Source: Streptomyces canus 299MFChir4.1
GTDB taxonomy: Bacteria; Actinomycetota; Actinomycetes; Streptomycetales; Streptomycetaceae
Assembly: GCF_000383615.1 (NCBI RefSeq)
Contig: NZ_KB911590.1
Location: 1 to 64,000 of the forward strand
Reading direction: 5' to 3'
DNA: 64,000 nt
Positions 52,021-62,093 of this stretch are shown in pieces. Position 1 is the stretch's first letter; each line of letters starts with the position of its first letter. A model generated the notes under the pieces. The model worked only from the letters and a program-made list of their open reading frames with translations. It made no database searches and was not told the origin of the DNA. Made by a program: the position numbers and the translations under genes.

Positions 52021-53054
52021 CACAGGCCCCGCGGCGGCTGCTGCGGATACGCGGGCGCGGTCCGGCCGATCCCGAGTCCGCCCTGCTGGGGCGCGGCGGG
52101 GACCGGGGTGCGCTGGAGGATCTCCTGCACGACCTGCTCGGCGGTGCGCCGGTTCAGCTGGGCCTGGGCGGTGGGCAGCAGACGGTGGGCGAGGACGGCC
52201 ACGGCGAGCGCCTGGATGTCGTCCGGCAGCGCGAACTCGCGGCCGCTGAGGGCGGCGGAGGCCTTGGCGGCGCGCAGCAGGTGCAGCGTCGCGCGCGGGG
52301 ACGCGCCGAGTCTGAGATCAGGGTGGGTGCGCGTGGCGGAGACCAGGTCGACGGCGTACCGCCGGACCGTTTCGGCGACGTGGACGCCGCGGACGGCCTC
52401 GATGAGCTTCACGATGTCGTGCGCGTGCGCCACCGGCTGGAGGTCCTCCAGGGGGCTCGCCCCGCCGTGGATGTCGAGCATCTGCAGCTCGGCCTCCGCG
52501 CTGGGGTAGCCGACCGAGACCCGGGCCATGAAGCGGTCGCGCTGGGCCTCAGGGAGCGGGTAGGTGCCCTCCATCTCGACCGGGTTCTGCGTGGCGACCA
52601 CCATGAAGGGGCTGGGCAGCGCATAGGTCTGACCGTCGATGGTGACCTGGCGCTCCTCCATCGACTCCAGGAGCGCGGACTGGGTCTTCGGCGAGGCGCG
52701 GTTGATCTCGTCGCCGATCACGATCTGGGCGAAGATCGCGCCCGGTTTGAACTCGAAGTCCCGGCGCTGCTGGTCCCAGATGGACACGCCCGTGATGTCC
52801 GAGGGCAGCAGGTCGGGGGTGAACTGGATGCGGCGCACCGAGCAGTCGATGGACCGCGCCAGGGCCTTGGCCAGCATGGTCTTGCCGACGCCGGGGACAT
52901 CCTCGATCAGAAGATGTCCCTCGGCGAGCAGCACGGTCAGTGAAAGCCGTACGACCTCGGGCTTCCCCTCGATCACGCCCTCCACCGAACTGCGAACCCG
53001 CTCGACGACGGCGGTCAGATCAGTGAGGCTCGATCGATCGTCATAGGTGGTCAC
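52020..53054 (-). CDS. MoxR-family AAA ATPase
   Basis: The 344-residue AAA+ ATPase has Walker A GVGKTMLAKALA, Walker B IVIGDEINRASPKTQSALLESMEE, sensor 1 VVATQNP and the arginine finger region AQRDRFM. The C-terminus is the Pro/Gln-rich tail common in actinobacterial MoxR. The GTG at 53054 has a GAGGAGGG 6 bases upstream. It is the first gene of the MoxR-DUF58-transglutaminase operon and probably remodels the DUF58 protein. The gap 53055-53326 holds its promoter; I see no gene there. Confidence 0.94.
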   Translation of the reverse strand: MTTYDDRSSLTDLTAVVERVRSSVEGVIEGKPEVVRLSLTVLLAEGHLLIEDVPGVGKTMLAKALARSIDCSVRRIQFTPDLLPSDITGVSIWDQQRRDFEFKPGAIFAQIVIGDEINRASPKTQSALLESMEERQVTIDGQTYALPSPFMVVATQNPVEMEGTYPLPEAQRDRFMARVSVGYPSAEAELQMLDIHGGASPLEDLQPVAHAHDIVKLIEAVRGVHVAETVRRYAVDLVSATRTHPDLRLGASPRATLHLLRAAKASAALSGREFALPDDIQALAVAVLAHRLLPTAQAQLNRRTAEQVVQEILQRTPVPAAPQQGGLGIGRTAPAYPQQPPRGL

Positions 53055-53326
53055 CCGGCCCTCCTCGGCCCGTACTTTCCGGGCCGACGCTGTGATGCGC
53101 AACCGGCCCACCCCGAATCACGGACACCACGCGTGAATGGTTCCGCGCGACGTCACTCCCGCATTCTTGCTGCCGTTACCGATTCGTGTCACTCGACTGT
53201 GGACAACTGGCTGCACTATGTCGGGTCTTGCGGCGTTTTGGGCATCCCGAGAGCCGAAATCAACAGCGAAACGACAGCTACGGCGGGCCGTGCGGGCGGC
53301 CGCGCGGGCGGCAGTCGGGGCGGCCG

Positions 53327-53869
53327 TCAGGCGGGGTCGATCTCGCGCAGCAGACCCGTCTTCACGTCGAACACGAACCCGCGCACGTCGTCGGTGTGCA
53401 GCAGGAAGGGTGAGGTGCGCACCCGCTGCATGGACTGCCGTACGTCCTGGTCGACGTCACGGAAGGCCTCCACGGCCCACGCGGGACGCTGGCCGACCTC
53501 CATCTCCAGTTCGGTGCGGAAGTCCTCGGTGATCGCCTCCAGACCGCAGCCCGTGTGGTGGATGAGCACGATGCTGCGGGTGCCGAGCTTGCGCTGGCTG
53601 ATGGTGAGCGAGCGGATCACGTCGTCGGTGACCACACCGCCCGCGTTGCGGATGGTGTGGCAGTCGCCGAGCTCCAGGCCGAGCGCGGCGTGCAGGTCGA
53701 GGCGGGCGTCCATGCACGCCACGACGGCGACGTGCAGGACCGGGCGGGCGTCCATACCGGGATCGCTGAACGCGGCGGCGTACCGCTCGTTGGCGTTGAC
53801 CAGGCGGTCGGTCACACCGCCTTCGCGGGATATGGCGCCTTCGGTGGGAACGGATGCGGAAGTCGTCAT
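53327..53869 (-). CDS. Beta-carbonic anhydrase
   Basis: The 180-residue zinc enzyme interconverts CO2 and bicarbonate. Zn ligands and the dyad are present: VVACMDARLD (Cys, Asp-Arg), the RNAGGVVTDD turn, and IHHTGC with His and second Cys. It lacks a signal peptide. Start is ATG 53869, with ATG 53875 and an upstream ATG near 53931 as alternatives. It is divergent from the cell wall cluster and its 416-bp upstream region (53870-54285) also carries the predicted promoter of that cluster. Confidence 0.9.
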   Translation of the reverse strand: MTTSASVPTEGAISREGGVTDRLVNANERYAAAFSDPGMDARPVLHVAVVACMDARLDLHAALGLELGDCHTIRNAGGVVTDDVIRSLTISQRKLGTRSIVLIHHTGCGLEAITEDFRTELEMEVGQRPAWAVEAFRDVDQDVRQSMQRVRTSPFLLHTDDVRGFVFDVKTGLLREIDPA

Positions 53870-54044
53870 AACCATGACGGTACTGGTCACCGCCGTCGCG
53901 GTCCTGCCGTGAGAAGGGAAAAAGAGCGTCATCACCTCTTCTGTGTGAGGTACCCCACAAGAGTATCGGGTGCACCCGAACGGGTGTTTTCCATGCTTTT
54001 GAGGCGTCGAGTCCGTGCCGGTGCGCGACGCGCAGGCCGGTTGA

Positions 54045-54072
54045 TTGACCGCGAGACACCGTGGACTAAAGT
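54045..54072 (+). promoter_or_regulatory. Predicted promoter of the mraW-fts-mur cluster
   Basis: TTGACC (54045-54050) and TAAAGT (54067-54072) are separated by 16 bp, close to a housekeeping sigma consensus. They lie about 215 bp before the rsmH start, leaving a long leader. The rest of 53870-54285 holds no convincing gene. Confidence 0.6.
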
Positions 54073-54285
54073 GACGCGAAGCGGGAGGCGAGGCCTCCCT
54101 GCTGACGTTCCCCGGAGACCCCGGCTCGCGCTCGGAGGGTCTCCCCACGTGCGCGGCGCGTACGTACGGCTCGGCCTCCTCCCGCTCCCGGTCGACTGAC
54201 GCTTCCGGCGCCGGCAGGCCTCCCCTTCATGAGCGGGCGGGGACCCGGCGGTGCGTACGGCCCGTGCCGGACCTGAGAGGGCCCC

Positions 54286-55242
54286 TTGAGCCAGAGTCGA
54301 CACGTCCCGGTGATGCTCCAGCGGTGCCTGGACCTGTTGGCCCCCGCACTGGAGCGGCCCGGGTCGGTGGTCGTGGACTGCACGCTCGGCCTGGGCGGCC
54401 ACAGCGAGGCCCTGCTCCAGAGGTTCCCCGAGGCCCGGCTCGTCGCCCTCGACCGTGACAAGGAGGCCCTGCGCCTGTCCGGCGAGCGGCTCGCGCCCTT
54501 CGGCGAGCGCGCCACCCTCGTCCACGCGGTCTACGACGAACTCCCGGACGTCCTCGACCGGCTCGGCATCGCGCGCGTGCAGGGCGTCCTCTTCGACCTC
54601 GGGGTCTCCTCCATGCAACTCGACGAGGCCGACCGCGGCTTCGCCTACGCCCAGGACGCCCCGCTCGACATGCGCATGGACCAGACGACCGGCATGAGCG
54701 CGGCCGAGGTCCTCAACACCTACCCGCCGGGCGAACTCGTCCGGATCCTGAGGGCGTACGGCGAGGAGAAGCAGGCCAAGCGGATCGTGTCCGCGATCGT
54801 GCGCGAGCGCGACAAGGAGCCGTTCACCAACAGTGCGCGGCTCGTCGAGCTGATCCGCGACTCCCTGCCGCAGGCCGCCAAGCGCACCGGCGGCAACCCG
54901 GCCAAGCGCACCTTCCAGGCCCTGCGCATCGAGGTCAACGGCGAACTCTCCGTCCTGGAGCGGGCGATCCCGGCCGGGGTGGAGGCGCTCGCGGTGGGCG
55001 GCCGGATCGCCGTGCTGTCGTACCACTCGCTGGAGGACCGGCTGGTCAAGCAGGTCTTCGCGGCCGGCGCCGCCACCACCGCCCCGCCCGGGCTGCCCGT
55101 CGTCCCCGAGCGCTACCAGCCCCGGCTCAAGCTGCTCACGCGCGGTGCCGAACTTCCCACCGAGGAAGAGATCGCCGAGAACCGGCGGGCCGCACCGGCG
55201 CGTTGCAGAGGCGCCGAGCGAATCAGGGAGTCCATCGAGTGA
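54286..55242 (+). CDS. rsmH: 16S rRNA m4C1402 methyltransferase
   Basis: The 318-residue enzyme methylates C1402 of 16S rRNA. The AdoMet site VVDCTLGLGGHSEALL, the ALDRD acidic strand, DLGVSSMQLDEADRGF and the C-terminal RIAVLSYHSLEDRLVK signature are intact. The start is TTG at 54286 after GAGAGG; no ATG or GTG alternative keeps the conserved N-terminus HVPVML. It leads the division and wall cluster as usual. mraZ, which precedes it in other bacteria, is absent here. Confidence 0.96.
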   Translation: MSQSRHVPVMLQRCLDLLAPALERPGSVVVDCTLGLGGHSEALLQRFPEARLVALDRDKEALRLSGERLAPFGERATLVHAVYDELPDVLDRLGIARVQGVLFDLGVSSMQLDEADRGFAYAQDAPLDMRMDQTTGMSAAEVLNTYPPGELVRILRAYGEEKQAKRIVSAIVRERDKEPFTNSARLVELIRDSLPQAAKRTGGNPAKRTFQALRIEVNGELSVLERAIPAGVEALAVGGRIAVLSYHSLEDRLVKQVFAAGAATTAPPGLPVVPERYQPRLKLLTRGAELPTEEEIAENRRAAPARCRGAERIRESIE

Positions 55243-55302
55243 AGTGCGTGAAGTGCGTGAGGCGCGTCAGTGGGTTGGGAAACCGGACTCACTGGAGGGT
55301 GT

Positions 55303-55881
55303 GTGCGTAGGAAACCCGAACTGAGGGGGAGGGCGGCTCGTCTCGCGCGTCTCCTCCCCGGCACGGCGAGCCCCGGACAGGCGGCCCGCACCCCCTTCGT
55401 GCTCCTGGTGGTCCTGCTGCTCGGCGGCGGCCTCATCGGGCTGCTGGTGCTGAACTCCGCGCTGAGCGAAGGGTCGTTCAAGCTCACCGACCTCCAGAAG
55501 GACACCAAGAGCCTCACCGACGAGCAGCAGGCCCTGCAGCGGGACATCGACGCCTACTCCGCGCCCGACGCCCTGCTGCGCCGAGCCCGGGAACTGGGCA
55601 TGGTGCCCGGCGGCGACCCGGCCTTCCTCGACCCCGACGGCACCGTCAAGGGCGTCCCGTCCCCCGCCTCCGACGCCGAACCGCTCTCCTACCGGATGCC
55701 GCTCGTCCTCGCGCCCGAGGCGTTCGACAGCACGGCCGTCCCCATGCCGACGGCCAGCCCCACGCCGGCGGAGACGGCCGTCCGGGCCCCCGAGGACGCC
55801 GTACAAGCCCCCGAGGCCGTCTCATCGGACGTCCCGCTTCCCACGACTCCGCTCCCCACGACCCCGACCCCCGGCAGGTGA
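55303..55881 (+). CDS. ftsL: Cell division protein FtsL
   Basis: The 192-residue bitopic protein has a basic cytoplasmic N-terminus, one transmembrane helix (FVLLVVLLLGGGLIGLLVLN, about residues 27-46), a coiled-coil segment rich in Leu, Asp and Gln (55-85), the ARELGMVPG motif typical of actinobacterial FtsL, and a long Pro/Thr-rich extracytoplasmic tail. GTG at 55303 follows GGAGGG and matches related proteins starting VRRKPELRG. Its stop overlaps the ftsI start in GTGA. It bridges FtsQ/DivIC-type partners to FtsW/FtsI. Confidence 0.88.
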   Translation: MRRKPELRGRAARLARLLPGTASPGQAARTPFVLLVVLLLGGGLIGLLVLNSALSEGSFKLTDLQKDTKSLTDEQQALQRDIDAYSAPDALLRRARELGMVPGGDPAFLDPDGTVKGVPSPASDAEPLSYRMPLVLAPEAFDSTAVPMPTASPTPAETAVRAPEDAVQAPEAVSSDVPLPTTPLPTTPTPGR

Positions 55882-57863
55882 CGGAAGTGTCCGACGACTT
55901 CGGCAGGCAACCGCCGCGCCGCCGCGTGCCGGGACCCGCGCGCCCCGAGCGCTCCGCCCGCCCCGTCGGCCGGGCGCGCCCGGGCCCCGGCGCCCGCCCG
56001 GCCCGCCGCCCGTCGGCGCCCCGCCCCGCGGCCCCCAAGACCATCCGCCTGGGCAGCCCCCGCCCCCGGCTGCGGCTGGTAGGCCTCGCGCTGACGCTGG
56101 TGCTGGCCGCCTTCGTCGTACGACTGCTCCAGGTGCAGGCCGTCGACGCGAGCACGTACGCCGCCAAGGCCGAGCAGAACCGGTACGTGGGCTACACGCT
56201 CGCCGCCGAGCGCGGCGGGATCACCGACCGCGCCGGGGTGGCCCTCGCGACCAGCGAGGACGCGTACGACATCACGGCCGACCCCACGCTGTTCACCCGC
56301 AAGCAGCTCAAGATCGACGACGGCCCCGAGCAGGCCGCCGCCCTGCTCGCCCCGATCCTGGGACAGGAGCAGGAGACGATCGTCAAGAAGCTGCGCCCCA
56401 AGGACAAGAAGCTCCGCTACGTCCTGCTCGCCAACCGGCAGACCCCGCAGGTCTGGAAGCAGATCAAGGACCTGAGGTCCGCGCTCGCCACCAAGAGCGA
56501 GACCGACCCCGGCACCGCCAACGTCCTCGCGGGCGTCCTGTCCGTGCCGACGACCAAGCGCGTGTACCCGAACGGCGATCTCGCCGCCGGGATACTGGGC
56601 TGGGTCAACGCCGACGGCAAGGGCGGCGGCGGTGTCGAGCAGCAGCTGAACTCCCTGCTGGCCGGCAAGGACGGCAAGATCCGTTACGCCCAGTCGGGCG
56701 GCCGTCAGGTGCCCACCGTGGGCTCCACGGAGACCCCCGCGGTGCCCGGCAGCGATGTCGAGCTCACCATCGACCGCGACATCCAGTGGGCCGCCCAGCA
56801 GGCGATCACCGACCAGGTGAAGGAGTCCAAGGCGGACCGCGGGTACGTGATAGTGCAGGACACCCGGACCGGCCAGGTGCTCGCCATGGCCAACTCGCCC
56901 GGCTTCGACCCCAACGACCTGTCCAAGGCGAGCACGGTGAACATGGGCAACGCGGCCCTCCAGGACGCCTACGAGCCCGGCTCCACCGCCAAGGTCATGT
57001 CGATGGCCGCCGTCCTGGAACAGGGCGTCGCCACCCCGCTCACGCATGTGATCGTGCCCAACCGGCTGCACCGCGGCGACCGGCTCTTCAAGGACGACAT
57101 CGACCACGAGACCTGGTACCTCACGCTCAACGGCGTGCTCGCCAAGTCCAGCAACATCGGCACCATCCTGGCGACCGGCCAGCTCGGCAAGACCCAGGCG
57201 CAGGCCAACCAGGTCCTGTACTCCTACCTGCGCAAGTTCGGCCTCGGCCGCTACTCCGGGCTGGACTTCCCCGGCGAGACCCCGGGCATCCTGGCCAAGC
57301 CCGCGGACTGGTCGACCTCGCAGCAGTTCACGATTCCTTTCGGCCAGGGTGTGTCCCTCAACGCCATGCAGGCCGCGTCCGTCTACTCGACGATCGCCAA
57401 CGGCGGTGTCCGCGTCGAACCCACGCTCGTGCGCGGCACGAAGGGGCCCGACGGGCGCTTCACACCCGCCGCGAAGCCCAAGGAGACAAGGGTCGTCAGC
57501 GCCAGGACGGCCAAGATGCTCGCCCAGATGCTGGAGTCGGTCGTGGACGACCAGGAGGGCACCGGCACCAAGGCGCGCATTCCCGGCTACCGGGTCGCGG
57601 GCAAGACGGGCACGGCCAACCGTGTGGATCCGGCCACCGGCAAGTACAAGGGCTACACGTCGTCGTTCGCCGGCTTCGCGCCCGCCGACAAGCCCCGGAT
57701 CACCGTCTACTGCGCCATCCAGAACGCCACCAGCGGCAGCTACTTCGGCGGCCAGATCTGCGGACCCGTCTACAAGAAGGTCATGGAGTTCGCCCTGAAG
57801 ACCCTCCAGGTCCCGCCCACGGGGGCGAAGGCCGCGAAGCTGCCCGTGTCCTACACGCCGTGA
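55878..57863 (+). CDS. ftsI: Septal peptidoglycan transpeptidase FtsI (PBP3)
   Basis: The 661-residue class B penicillin-binding protein has an Arg/Pro-rich cytoplasmic N-terminus (1-60), one transmembrane helix (about 65-85), a PBP dimer domain and a transpeptidase domain. The active-site motifs are STAK with nucleophile Ser369, SSN at 424-426 and KTGT from Lys576. It cross-links septal peptidoglycan with FtsW. It begins with GTG overlapping ftsL by 4 bp. Confidence 0.97.
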   Translation: MTEVSDDFGRQPPRRRVPGPARPERSARPVGRARPGPGARPARRPSAPRPAAPKTIRLGSPRPRLRLVGLALTLVLAAFVVRLLQVQAVDASTYAAKAEQNRYVGYTLAAERGGITDRAGVALATSEDAYDITADPTLFTRKQLKIDDGPEQAAALLAPILGQEQETIVKKLRPKDKKLRYVLLANRQTPQVWKQIKDLRSALATKSETDPGTANVLAGVLSVPTTKRVYPNGDLAAGILGWVNADGKGGGGVEQQLNSLLAGKDGKIRYAQSGGRQVPTVGSTETPAVPGSDVELTIDRDIQWAAQQAITDQVKESKADRGYVIVQDTRTGQVLAMANSPGFDPNDLSKASTVNMGNAALQDAYEPGSTAKVMSMAAVLEQGVATPLTHVIVPNRLHRGDRLFKDDIDHETWYLTLNGVLAKSSNIGTILATGQLGKTQAQANQVLYSYLRKFGLGRYSGLDFPGETPGILAKPADWSTSQQFTIPFGQGVSLNAMQAASVYSTIANGGVRVEPTLVRGTKGPDGRFTPAAKPKETRVVSARTAKMLAQMLESVVDDQEGTGTKARIPGYRVAGKTGTANRVDPATGKYKGYTSSFAGFAPADKPRITVYCAIQNATSGSYFGGQICGPVYKKVMEFALKTLQVPPTGAKAAKLPVSYTP

Positions 57864-57962
57864 TCAGCACGGCGTCAGCAAGGGCGGGCGCCTCGCCCGC
57901 ACCTCACCCCCACTTCATCGGCACCTCATCAGCACCTCGGAAAGGCCACCAGGACCCACCTC

Positions 57963-59618
57963 GTGACGACGATCACCTCCGATTCCGGGAACCAGGGCGC
58001 CCCCCGCCCCTCACTTCGCTCCGAAGCGGGTGCGCCCGGTACGCTCACCGCCGTGCCACACGCTGATCAGTCCCAAACCACCCAGAAGGGCGCACCCGTG
58101 ACCTATCCGGGACCGCCCCGGCCGGTCCGGGTCTCCGCAACACCCCTCGCGGAGCTCGCCGACCAGCTGGGTGCCGAGCCGCCGCAGAAGGCCGCGCAGG
58201 TCACGGGGATCACCCATGACTCGCGTGCCGTCCGTCCCGGCGACCTGTACGCCGCCCTCCCCGGCGCCCGTCTGCACGGCGCCGACTTCGTCACCCAGGC
58301 CGTCGGCCTCGGCGCGGTCGCGGTGCTGACCGACGCGACCGGCGCCGAGCGTGCCGCCGCGACCGGGCTTCCGGTGCTGGTCGTCGAGGACCCACGCGCG
58401 CGCATGGGCGAACTGGCCACCACGATCTACGGTCACCCCGGCCGGGACCTGCTCCAGATCGGGATCACCGGCACCTCCGGCAAGACCACCACGGCCTATC
58501 TCGTCGAGGGCGGTCTCAAGGGGGTCAGGTCCACCGGTCTGATCGGCACCGTCGAGACGCGCATCGGCGACGAACGCATCAAGTCCGAGCGCACCACGCC
58601 CGAGGCCACCGACCTCCAGGCCCTGTTCGCGGTCATGCGCGAGCGCGGGGTCGAGGCGGTCGCCATGGAGGTCTCCAGCCACGCGCTGGTCCTCGGCCGG
58701 GTCGACGGCTGTGTCTTCGACATCGGTGTCTTCACCAACCTCAGCCCGGAACACATGGAGTTCCACTCCGACATGGAGGACTACTTCCGGGCCAAGGCGC
58801 AGCTCTTCACGCCGAAACGCAGCCGTCTCGGCGTCGTCAACCTCGATGACGAGTACGGCCGCAGGCTCGCCAAGGAAGCCACCGTCCCGGTCGTCACCTA
58901 CTCCGCCGAGGGCCACCCCGACGCCGACTGGCGTGCCGAGGAGGTCGAAGTCGGCCCCATGGACTCGACGTTCACCGTGATCGGCCCCAAGGGCGAGCGG
59001 ATCGCCGCCAGGTCTCCGCTCGCGGGCCCCTTCAACGTGGCGAACACCCTCGCCGCGATCGTCGCCCTGGCCGCGGCCGGCCTCGACCCGCAGACCGCCG
59101 CCGACGGCGTCGCCGCCGTACCGGGCGTGCCGGGCCGCCTGGAGCGCGTGGACGCCGGGCAGCCCTACCTCGCGGTCGTGGACTACGCCCACAAGACCGA
59201 CGCCGTCGAGTCGGTGCTCAAGGCGCTCCGCAAGGTCACCGAGGGCAAGGTGCACATCGTGCTCGGCTGCGGAGGCGACCGTGACACGACCAAGCGGGGT
59301 CCCATGGGCGCGGCCGCGGCCCGCCTCGCCGACACCGCCGTACTGACCTCCGACAACCCCCGCTCCGAGGATCCCCTCGCGATTCTTGCAACCATGCTCC
59401 AGGGCGCGGCGTCCGTACCGGCACACGAGCGTGGCGAGGTCCAGGTCTTCGAGGACCGGGCCGCCGCGATCGCCGCAGCAGTCGCCCGCGCGCGGCCGGG
59501 CGACACCGTACTGGTCGCCGGGAAGGGCCACGAGCAGGGCCAGGACATCGCCGGGGTGGTCCGTCCCTTCGACGACCGCCAGGTCCTTCGAGAAGCCATC
59601 CAGAAGACCCAGGGATGA
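57963..59618 (+). CDS. murE: UDP-MurNAc-tripeptide synthetase MurE
   Basis: The 551-residue Mur ligase adds the third residue, LL-diaminopimelate in Streptomyces, to UDP-MurNAc-L-Ala-D-Glu. The ATP site GITGTSGKTTT, carbamylated-Lys region, SSHAL and the substrate motif DNPRSEDP are present; the DNPR motif marks diaminopimelate rather than lysine use. About 45 N-terminal residues are disordered. GTG at 57963 follows AGGA, 100 bp after ftsI. It ends 4 bp before murF. Confidence 0.96.
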   Translation: MTTITSDSGNQGAPRPSLRSEAGAPGTLTAVPHADQSQTTQKGAPVTYPGPPRPVRVSATPLAELADQLGAEPPQKAAQVTGITHDSRAVRPGDLYAALPGARLHGADFVTQAVGLGAVAVLTDATGAERAAATGLPVLVVEDPRARMGELATTIYGHPGRDLLQIGITGTSGKTTTAYLVEGGLKGVRSTGLIGTVETRIGDERIKSERTTPEATDLQALFAVMRERGVEAVAMEVSSHALVLGRVDGCVFDIGVFTNLSPEHMEFHSDMEDYFRAKAQLFTPKRSRLGVVNLDDEYGRRLAKEATVPVVTYSAEGHPDADWRAEEVEVGPMDSTFTVIGPKGERIAARSPLAGPFNVANTLAAIVALAAAGLDPQTAADGVAAVPGVPGRLERVDAGQPYLAVVDYAHKTDAVESVLKALRKVTEGKVHIVLGCGGDRDTTKRGPMGAAAARLADTAVLTSDNPRSEDPLAILATMLQGAASVPAHERGEVQVFEDRAAAIAAAVARARPGDTVLVAGKGHEQGQDIAGVVRPFDDRQVLREAIQKTQG

Positions 59619-59622
59619 ACTT

Positions 59623-61023
59623 GTGATCGCCCTCTCTCTCGCCGAGATCGCCTCAGTCGTCGGCGGGCAGACGCATGACATACCGGATCCGTCGGCGCAG
59701 GTGCACGGGCCCGTCGTCATCGACTCCCGGCAGGTGAAGGACGGCAGCCTGTTCGCCGCCTTCGTGGGGGAGCGCGTCGACGGCCACGACTACGCCGACC
59801 AGGCCGTCCGGGCGGGCGCGGTGGCCGTGCTGGCACAGCGCCCCGTCGGCGTGCCCGCGATCGTCGTCGAGGACGTCCAGACGGCCCTCGGCGCCCTCGC
59901 GCGTCATGTCGTACGACGGCTCGGCGCGACCCTCGTCGCCCTCACCGGCTCGGCCGGCAAGACCAGCACCAAGGACCTCATCGCGCAGGTGCTCCGGAGC
60001 AAGGCGCCGACGGTGTTCACGCCGGGCTCGCTCAACAACGAGATCGGGCTGCCGCTCACCGCGCTCACCGCCACCGAGGAGACGAAGTTCCTCGTCCTGG
60101 AGATGGGCGCCCGCGGGATCGGCCACATCAGCTACCTCACGGATCTGACGCCCCCGAAGATCGGTCTGGTCCTCAACGTCGGCTCCGCGCACATCGGCGA
60201 GTTCGGCGGCCGCGAGCAGATCGCGCAGGCCAAGGGCGAGTTGGTGGAGGCGCTGCCCGCGGAGGGTGCGGCGATCCTCAACGCCGACGATCCTCTCGTA
60301 AGGGCCATGGCGTCCCGTACGAAGGCGAAGGTGATCCTTTTCGGAGAGTCCGGCGAAGCGGACGTACGCGCCGAGAACGTACGACTCACGGACAGCGGAC
60401 AGCCTGCCTTCATGCTTCACACACCCTCCGGTGCAAGCGAAGTGACCATGCGCCTGTACGGTGAGCACCACGTGTCGAACGCGCTCGCCGCGGCCGCCGT
60501 CGCCCATGAGCTGGGCATGTCCGCAACCGAGATCGCCACCGCGCTCTCCGAGGCGGGCTCCCTCTCCCGCTGGCGTATGGAGGTCACCGAGCGCCCGGAC
60601 GGCGTGACCATCGTCAACGACGCCTACAACGCGAACCCCGAGTCCATGCGAGCGGCCTTGCGCGCGCTCGCGGCGATGGGCAAGGGGCGGCGGACCTGGG
60701 CGGTGCTCGGCAAGATGGCCGAGCTCGGAGACGAGGCGCTCGCCGAGCACGACGCGGTCGGACGGCTCGCCGTCCGGCTCAATGTCGGCAAGCTCGTCGC
60801 GGTCGGGGGCAGGGAAGCGTCCTGGCTGCAACTGGGCGCATATAACGAGGGTTCGTGGGGTGAGGAGTCGGTGCACGTGTCCGACGCACAGGCGGCGGTC
60901 GACCTGCTGCGCAGTGAGTTGCGCCCGGGAGACGTCGTCCTCGTGAAGGCGTCCCGTTCGGTCGGCCTGGAGAGCGTCGCCCAGGCGCTGCTCGACGCCG
61001 AGGGTGAGGTTGCCGCCCGATGA
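59623..61023 (+). CDS. murF: UDP-MurNAc-pentapeptide synthetase MurF
   Basis: The 466-residue ligase adds D-Ala-D-Ala. It has the P-loop LTGSAGKTSTKDL, EMGARGIGHI, NADDPL, and the C-terminal VNDAYNANPESMRAAL block typical of MurF. GTG at 59623 follows AGGGA and lies 4 bp from the murE stop. Its own stop overlaps the mraY start in ATGA. Confidence 0.96.
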   Translation: MIALSLAEIASVVGGQTHDIPDPSAQVHGPVVIDSRQVKDGSLFAAFVGERVDGHDYADQAVRAGAVAVLAQRPVGVPAIVVEDVQTALGALARHVVRRLGATLVALTGSAGKTSTKDLIAQVLRSKAPTVFTPGSLNNEIGLPLTALTATEETKFLVLEMGARGIGHISYLTDLTPPKIGLVLNVGSAHIGEFGGREQIAQAKGELVEALPAEGAAILNADDPLVRAMASRTKAKVILFGESGEADVRAENVRLTDSGQPAFMLHTPSGASEVTMRLYGEHHVSNALAAAAVAHELGMSATEIATALSEAGSLSRWRMEVTERPDGVTIVNDAYNANPESMRAALRALAAMGKGRRTWAVLGKMAELGDEALAEHDAVGRLAVRLNVGKLVAVGGREASWLQLGAYNEGSWGEESVHVSDAQAAVDLLRSELRPGDVVLVKASRSVGLESVAQALLDAEGEVAAR

Positions 61024-62093
61024 TGAAGCAGATCCTGTTCTCAGGAGTCATCGGCCTCTTTCTGACCCTGGTCGGCACCCCGCTGCTGATCAAGCTGCTC
61101 GCGCGCAAGGGTTACGGCCAGTACATCCGGGACGACGGCCCGCGCGAGCACGCCAGCAAGCGCGGTACGCCGACCATGGGTGGTATCGCCTTCATCCTGG
61201 CGACGGTCGTCGCCTACTTCCTGTCCAAGGTCATCACCGGCTACCCGCCCACCTACTCGGGTCTGCTGGTGCTCGGCCTGATGTGCGGCATGGGCCTGGT
61301 CGGCTTCCTCGACGACTACATCAAGATCGTCAAGCGGCGTTCGCTGGGCCTGCGGGCCAAGGCGAAGATGGCAGGTCAGCTCATCGTCGGCATCAGCTTC
61401 GCGGTGCTCGCGCTGATGTTCCCGGACGCCCGCGGCAACACCCCGGCCTCCACCAAGCTGTCGTTCATCACCGACTTCGGCTGGAAGATCGGCCCGATCC
61501 TGTTCGTGGTCTGGGCGCTGTTCATGATCCTCGCGATGTCGAACGGCGTGAACCTCACCGACGGTCTGGACGGCCTCGCCACCGGCGCCTCCGTCCTCGT
61601 CTTCGGCGCCTACACCTTCATCGGCGTCTGGCAGTTCCAGGAGTCCTGCGCCAACGCGGGCACCCTGACCAACCCGGGTGCCTGCTACGAGGTACGGGAT
61701 CCCCTCGACCTCGCGGTCATCGCCTCGGCACTGATGGGTGCCTGCCTGGGCTTCCTGTGGTGGAACACCTCGCCGGCCAAGATCTTCATGGGTGACACGG
61801 GTTCGCTCGCGCTCGGCGGTGTCCTCACCGGCCTGGCCATCCTCTCCCGCACGGAGCTGCTGGTGGCCATCATGGGCGGCCTGTTCGTCCTCATCACCAT
61901 GTCGGTGGTCATCCAGGTCGGCTCCTTCAAGCTCACCGGCAAGCGCGTCTTCCGCATGGCCCCGCTCCAGCACCACTTCGAACTCAAGGGCTGGTCCGAA
62001 GTCCTCGTGGTGGTCCGCTTCTGGATCATCCAGGGCATCTGCGTGATCGTCGGCCTGGGTCTCTTCTACGCGGGATGGGCAGCAGAAAAGTGA
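61020..62093 (+). CDS. mraY: Phospho-MurNAc-pentapeptide translocase MraY
   Basis: The 357-residue polytopic enzyme makes lipid I on the inner membrane face. About ten transmembrane helices surround the conserved cytoplasmic motifs GTPTMGGIAF, GFLDDYIK (acidic pair), NLTDGLDGLA and FMGDTGSLALGG. ATG at 61020 overlaps murF. Its 3' end overlaps murD by 19 bp. Confidence 0.97.
   Translation: MMKQILFSGVIGLFLTLVGTPLLIKLLARKGYGQYIRDDGPREHASKRGTPTMGGIAFILATVVAYFLSKVITGYPPTYSGLLVLGLMCGMGLVGFLDDYIKIVKRRSLGLRAKAKMAGQLIVGISFAVLALMFPDARGNTPASTKLSFITDFGWKIGPILFVVWALFMILAMSNGVNLTDGLDGLATGASVLVFGAYTFIGVWQFQESCANAGTLTNPGACYEVRDPLDLAVIASALMGACLGFLWWNTSPAKIFMGDTGSLALGGVLTGLAILSRTELLVAIMGGLFVLITMSVVIQVGSFKLTGKRVFRMAPLQHHFELKGWSEVLVVVRFWIIQGICVIVGLGLFYAGWAAEK

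Noticed and set aside
53993..54199. 68-codon frame ahead of rsmH
   Set aside because: Arg-rich, no ribosome-binding site, and spans the predicted cluster promoter.
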